Below are positions 61,033 through 64,000 of a stretch of 64,000 bases of DNA, piece after piece (the first letter of the stretch is position 1; each line of letters opens with the position of its first letter). The notes beneath the pieces were generated by a model that was given only the letters and a program-made list of their open reading frames with translations, did no database searches and was not told the DNA's origin. The stretch is from Stenotrophomonas africana. GTDB lineage: Bacteria; Pseudomonadota; Gammaproteobacteria; Xanthomonadales; Xanthomonadaceae. Both the position numbers and the translations under genes were made by a program. The DNA lies in NCBI RefSeq assembly GCF_013004645.1, contig NZ_JABEME010000002.1, forward strand, positions 62,001 to 126,000, written 5' to 3'.

Positions 61033-61506
61033 ATGTGTCCCACCCTCCTGTTTGCCTCACTCCTGCTGCTGCCTACGTGCAACAGTGCCAGCGCCGCGCC
61101 GTCCGACAGAGCCCACCCGATGGCGCGCCTGCTGGGTGCGGACGTTCAGCAGCGCTACCTGCCGCAGGGCATGAGCGATGAACTGTCGATCCGGCGTGCC
61201 TATGAACAGGGCATTCTGCGTTCGCCGGACTTTCCTTCGCTGGAACTCTCCGGCGACCAGGCTTTCATCTTCTTCGCCCAGTTCGCGCGCAGCAGGATGG
61301 AACCGACCTTCAATACCTTGACCGTGTGCCACAATCCAGACGGCTTCCGGCTGTTGGTCGGAGGTGGATCGCGCCAGTCCTGCGCAGCACGCCCAGACGC
61401 GGGGATGCGGTTCATCCGCCAACCAAATGGCGACCTGGTGTGCGAGCCCTGCGCTGCGCTCAACTTGCCGGAGCGCTGGGAGCGCCACGACCGCCAAACG
61501 CATTGA
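61033..61506 (+). CDS. exported small protein of unknown function
   Basis: A 157-residue protein with a signal peptide (CPTLLFASLLLLPTCNSASA). The mature part has ADVQQRYLPQGMSDELSIRR, FIFFAQFARSRMEPTFNTLT and four cysteines, including a final Cys-x2-Cys (LVCEPCAALNLPERW). It is probably periplasmic. The start at 61033 gives the signal peptide at once; an upstream TTG at 60979 would add 18 residues. No family is recognised. Confidence 0.7.
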   Translation: MCPTLLFASLLLLPTCNSASAAPSDRAHPMARLLGADVQQRYLPQGMSDELSIRRAYEQGILRSPDFPSLELSGDQAFIFFAQFARSRMEPTFNTLTVCHNPDGFRLLVGGGSRQSCAARPDAGMRFIRQPNGDLVCEPCAALNLPERWERHDRQTH

Positions 61507-61567
61507 CCCGCCGCATCACCGCCGAGGCGGGGGCTACAATGTGCACGAATACTGTCCAGTAGCCCCC

Positions 61568-62365
61568 ATGCACCTGATCGATATCGGCGCCAACCTGACC
61601 CACGACTCCTTCGACCGCGACCGCGATGCCGTGCTGGACCGCGCGCGCCAGGCCGGCGTGGTGCAGATGGTCATCACCGGTGCCAGCCGCGAGCACTCGC
61701 CACTGGCCCTGCAGTTGGCCCAGCAGCACCCCGGCTTCCTGTATGCCACGGCCGGCGTGCACCCGCATCACGCGGTGGAATACACCGAGGAATGCGATGC
61801 CGAGATGCGCGCGCTGCATGCCCACCCGGAAGTGGTGGCGGTGGGCGAGTGCGGGCTGGACTACTTCCGTGACTTCTCGCCGCGCCCGGCCCAGCACCGT
61901 GCCTTCGAGCGCCAGCTGCAGCTGGCCGCAGACAATGGCAAGCCGCTGTTCCTGCACCAGCGTGATGCGCATGCCGATTTCATGGCGCAGATGAAGAACT
62001 TCGAAGGTCGCATCGGCCCGGCGGTGGTGCATTGCTTCACCGGCGAGCGCGATGAGCTGTTCGACTACCTGGACCAGGACTGGTACATCGGCATCACCGG
62101 CTGGCTGTGCGACGAGCGTCGTGGCGCGCACCTGCGCGAACTGGTGAAGAACATCCCGGCCAACCGCCTGATGATCGAGACCGATGCACCGTACCTGCTG
62201 CCGCGCACGCTGAAGCCGCTGCCGAAGGACCGACGCAACGAACCGATGTTCCTCTCGCACATCGTGGAAGAGCTGGCGCGTGACCGTGGCGAGGACGTGG
62301 CGGTGACGGCGGCCAATGCAACTGCCGCGACGCGTACGTTCTTCCGCCTGCCCGACGCGGGTTGA
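61568..62365 (+). CDS. tatD: TatD family metal-dependent deoxyribonuclease
   Basis: A 265-residue TIM-barrel hydrolase with the metal ligands of TatD: His-x-His replaced as usual by IDIGANLTHDSF at the N-terminus, Glu in AVGECGLDYFRDFSP, His in PLFLHQRDAHADF, His in AVVHCFTGERDEL, and Asp in IETDAPYLLPRTL. TatD enzymes trim DNA 3' ends and act in DNA repair. Length is normal and the ATG gives the family N-terminus. Confidence 0.95.
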   Translation: MHLIDIGANLTHDSFDRDRDAVLDRARQAGVVQMVITGASREHSPLALQLAQQHPGFLYATAGVHPHHAVEYTEECDAEMRALHAHPEVVAVGECGLDYFRDFSPRPAQHRAFERQLQLAADNGKPLFLHQRDAHADFMAQMKNFEGRIGPAVVHCFTGERDELFDYLDQDWYIGITGWLCDERRGAHLRELVKNIPANRLMIETDAPYLLPRTLKPLPKDRRNEPMFLSHIVEELARDRGEDVAVTAANATAATRTFFRLPDAG

Positions 62366-62401
62366 TTCCCTTCGTCGCGTCGAACGCGGCGACCGTGTGT
62401 C

Positions 62402-62458
62402 GTAGAGTCGAGCTTGCTCGACTGCCGTGCAGAAGCAGTCGAGCAAGCTCGACTCTAC
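62402..62458. repeat. SMAG dimer between convergent genes
   Basis: A perfect 24-bp inverted repeat (62402-62425 and 62435-62458) starting GTAGAGTCGAGC, with a nine-base centre, filling the gap between tatD and the minus-strand gene that ends at 62455. Confidence 0.85.
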
Positions 62459-63354
62459 AAGCGGGTCAGAGTGATTCCAGCAGCCCGCAGTCCTTCCCGG
62501 TACGTCGGGAACCTCGGCTTCCAGCCCAGGGCTTGGCGCGTGCCACGGCTGTCGATGCGCTTGTTGCTCTCATAGAAGCGCCGCAGCGTCGGGCTCAGTG
62601 TCGGGTCGTCCCAGGCCACGGCAGGCGGCATCGCAAACCCGCCCAGCTTCGCGGCGAAGGTCAGCACATCCTGTGGTGGTGCCGGTTCGTCGTCGCTGGG
62701 CAGGTACAGGCCCCGGTGCGCCGGTCGCTGCATCGCCGCGATGATCACTGCCGCAAGATCCTCCACGTGCAGGCGGTTGAACACCAGGCCCGGCCGAATC
62801 ACATGGCGGGCACGGCCCTCCGCCAACTGCAGCAGGGCATTGCGGCCAGGACCATACAGCCCTGGCAGGCGGAACACCGCCGAGGCGATGCCGCGTTGTT
62901 CAGCCAGTGCACGCCACTGTGCTTCCGCGAGCAGGCGCCGTACGCCCGTCGTTTCAGTGGCATCGGCCACGCTGGTTTCGTTGATCCAGCCGCCGGCCCG
63001 ATCGGCATATACCGACGTGGACGACAGATAGCCCACCCAGCGCAGCGCCGGACTTTCGTGCAGAGCCGGAAGCAGCGGACGCAGTGCCGGGTCGCCCTCG
63101 GCATCGGGTGGCACGCTGCACAGCAAGGCCTCGGTCTGCGTGATCTCATCGAGCAGGGCTGGCGACGGTGGAGTGTCAGCGTGCAGCTGATGCCGCAGCA
63201 GGCCATCGTCCGGCGCCGATGAGGGGTCACGCACCGTGCCGACGACGTGCACTCCCCGTGCCTGCAGCTGCGTGGCCAGCACGCATCCGCTCCAGCCCAT
63301 ACCGAGGATCAGCACCCGCGTAGGCAGCGCGCTGGCCTGCAACGGGATGCTCAC
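62455..63354 (-). CDS. YeeZ-like NAD(P)-binding epimerase/reductase
   Basis: A 299-residue extended SDR-like protein. The dinucleotide site is VLILGMGWSGCVLATQL. YLSSTSVYADRAGGWINE holds the serine region of the family, RLPGLYGPGRNALLQL the substrate loop, and FNRLHVEDLAAVI the C-terminal part. The catalytic Tyr-x3-Lys is not preserved in the normal form. YeeZ itself has no settled function. The start overlaps the stop of the upstream ketopantoate reductase gene by four bases (ATGA), so they are co-transcribed. Confidence 0.88.
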   Translation of the reverse strand: MSIPLQASALPTRVLILGMGWSGCVLATQLQARGVHVVGTVRDPSSAPDDGLLRHQLHADTPPSPALLDEITQTEALLCSVPPDAEGDPALRPLLPALHESPALRWVGYLSSTSVYADRAGGWINETSVADATETTGVRRLLAEAQWRALAEQRGIASAVFRLPGLYGPGRNALLQLAEGRARHVIRPGLVFNRLHVEDLAAVIIAAMQRPAHRGLYLPSDDEPAPPQDVLTFAAKLGGFAMPPAVAWDDPTLSPTLRRFYESNKRIDSRGTRQALGWKPRFPTYREGLRAAGITLTRL

Positions 63355-64000
63355 GCGCCGCGCAGTGCCTGGTAGGCCTGCAGGCTGCTGTAGGCGACCT
63401 GCAGCAACAGGGCTTCCTGATCGGCCTTGCGTGCACGCGCCAGCATGTCGCCGACGATCTGCTCGGCCTCGACCTGCTGGCCAGCCTCCAGGTCCCGCAG
63501 CATCGATGCCTTCAATGCAGAGCCGGCCTGGGTGAGGGTGCCGCGCGCGGTGTCCTGCGCGGCATCGGGAATCGGCTCACCGGCAGCTTCGGCCACGGCC
63601 AGGCACTCGTCGTACAGGCCACGTACGATCGCCTCGCCATCATCGGTGGCGACGATGGTGCCGATATCCGCACGCAGCAGGCAGGTCGCGGCGGCCAGCG
63701 CGGTCAGGAAGGTGTACTTGATCCACTGTTCCTGGCCGATGTGTTCGCTGGCCAGGTGATCAAGATTGGCCTGCGCGCAGGCGGCGGCGAAGGCACGTAC
63801 GCGTGCGGACGCCGCGCCGCCATCGCGTTCGCCGAAGGTGAGCTTGGCCGGCTTGCCCAGATGCAGCACGGCGCCATCAGGTGCCTTGGTAGCGCTGATG
63901 AAGCACAGGCCGCCCAGCACCGCCTCGCGGCCGAAGCGCAGGTCCAGCGCATTGTAGTGATGCAGGCCATTGAGGATGGGCAGCACGGCAGTGTTCGCGC
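63351..64000 (-). CDS. panE: ketopantoate reductase (2-dehydropantoate 2-reductase), 5' part outside window
   Basis: The frame is open to the end of the window, so the N-terminal NADPH-binding part lies outside; about 216 residues are seen. AVLPILNGLHHYNAL matches the LPLQNG motif of PanE. The C-terminal domain has HIGQEQWIKYTFLTALAAAT with the catalytic Lys, and SMLRDLEAGQQVEAEQIVGD with the substrate-binding Ser and Glu. It reduces 2-dehydropantoate in pantothenate and CoA synthesis; paralogues of unknown substrate exist, so the symbol is probable rather than certain. Confidence 0.82.
   Translation of the reverse strand, partial: ANTAVLPILNGLHHYNALDLRFGREAVLGGLCFISATKAPDGAVLHLGKPAKLTFGERDGGAASARVRAFAAACAQANLDHLASEHIGQEQWIKYTFLTALAAATCLLRADIGTIVATDDGEAIVRGLYDECLAVAEAAGEPIPDAAQDTARGTLTQAGSALKASMLRDLEAGQQVEAEQIVGDMLARARKADQEALLLQVAYSSLQAYQALRGA

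Noticed and set aside
1-64000. CRISPR array or insertion sequence
   Set aside because: No regularly spaced direct repeats and no transposase-like protein in any supported gene; all short repeats seen are inverted GTAG-type hairpins.

Overview
The window looks like chromosomal DNA of a Stenotrophomonas species (S. maltophilia complex or a close Lysobacteraceae relative). The reasons are GC-rich codon use, many short palindromes that start with GTAG and resemble the SMAG repeats of S. maltophilia, an sX13-like small RNA directly behind polA, and an aryl-polyene (xanthomonadin-like) pigment cluster. It is almost entirely core-type chromosome. I see no rRNA, no canonical tRNA, no CRISPR array, no phage and no insertion sequence.

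Layout. 1-3.2 kb: the 3' part of polA, the sX13-like sRNA and a DUF421 membrane protein. 3.2-8.2 kb (minus strand): three related, exported, cysteine-rich proteins of unknown function wrapped around hemF, then a four-helix membrane protein. 8.2-12.4 kb: a NUDIX hydrolase, an exported S9 peptidase, a small membrane protein, and an ECF sigma factor with a tiny membrane partner. 12.4-15.2 kb: a pair of MacB/FtsX-type permeases without an ATPase, of lower GC. 15.3-17.7 kb: the CydAB/CioAB-type quinol oxidase, closed by a terminator.

17.9-33.2 kb: one uninterrupted plus-strand aryl-polyene operon of 17 genes. It follows the ApeC-to-ApeR order of the described Xenorhabdus/E. coli clusters. It encodes two ketosynthases and a chain-length-factor-like partner, two ACPs, a ketoreductase, two dehydratases (one fused to the AMP ligase), acyl- and glycosyltransferases, a thioesterase, and LolA-, MMPL- and lipoprotein-type export factors. 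An aromatic amino-acid lyase is inserted between the J- and K-type genes. Most genes overlap by 1-14 bases, so they are probably translationally coupled.

33.3-50 kb: a YcgL protein, a large membrane-anchored ankyrin protein, a CPA2 antiporter, mgtE behind a hairpin that can cover its start codon, a Pat-type acyltransferase, YbjQ, a hydrolase, an aldo/keto reductase, a divergent MFS/LysR pair and a chemotaxis receptor. 50.2-55.1 kb: an autoregulated Rrf2 regulator with a thioredoxin-reductase-like partner, then a minus-strand RNA-repair-like locus: operator dyad, two tRNA-like elements, slipin, rtcB. 55.1-64 kb: an aldo/keto reductase, an exported methyltransferase, rluE, hrpB, tatD, a YeeZ-like protein and the 3' part of a ketopantoate reductase gene.

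The most interesting points are the tRNA-like tandem upstream of slipin-rtcB, the start-codon-masking hairpin of mgtE, the lyase and gene fusion in the pigment cluster, and the cysteine-rich paralogues around hemF.
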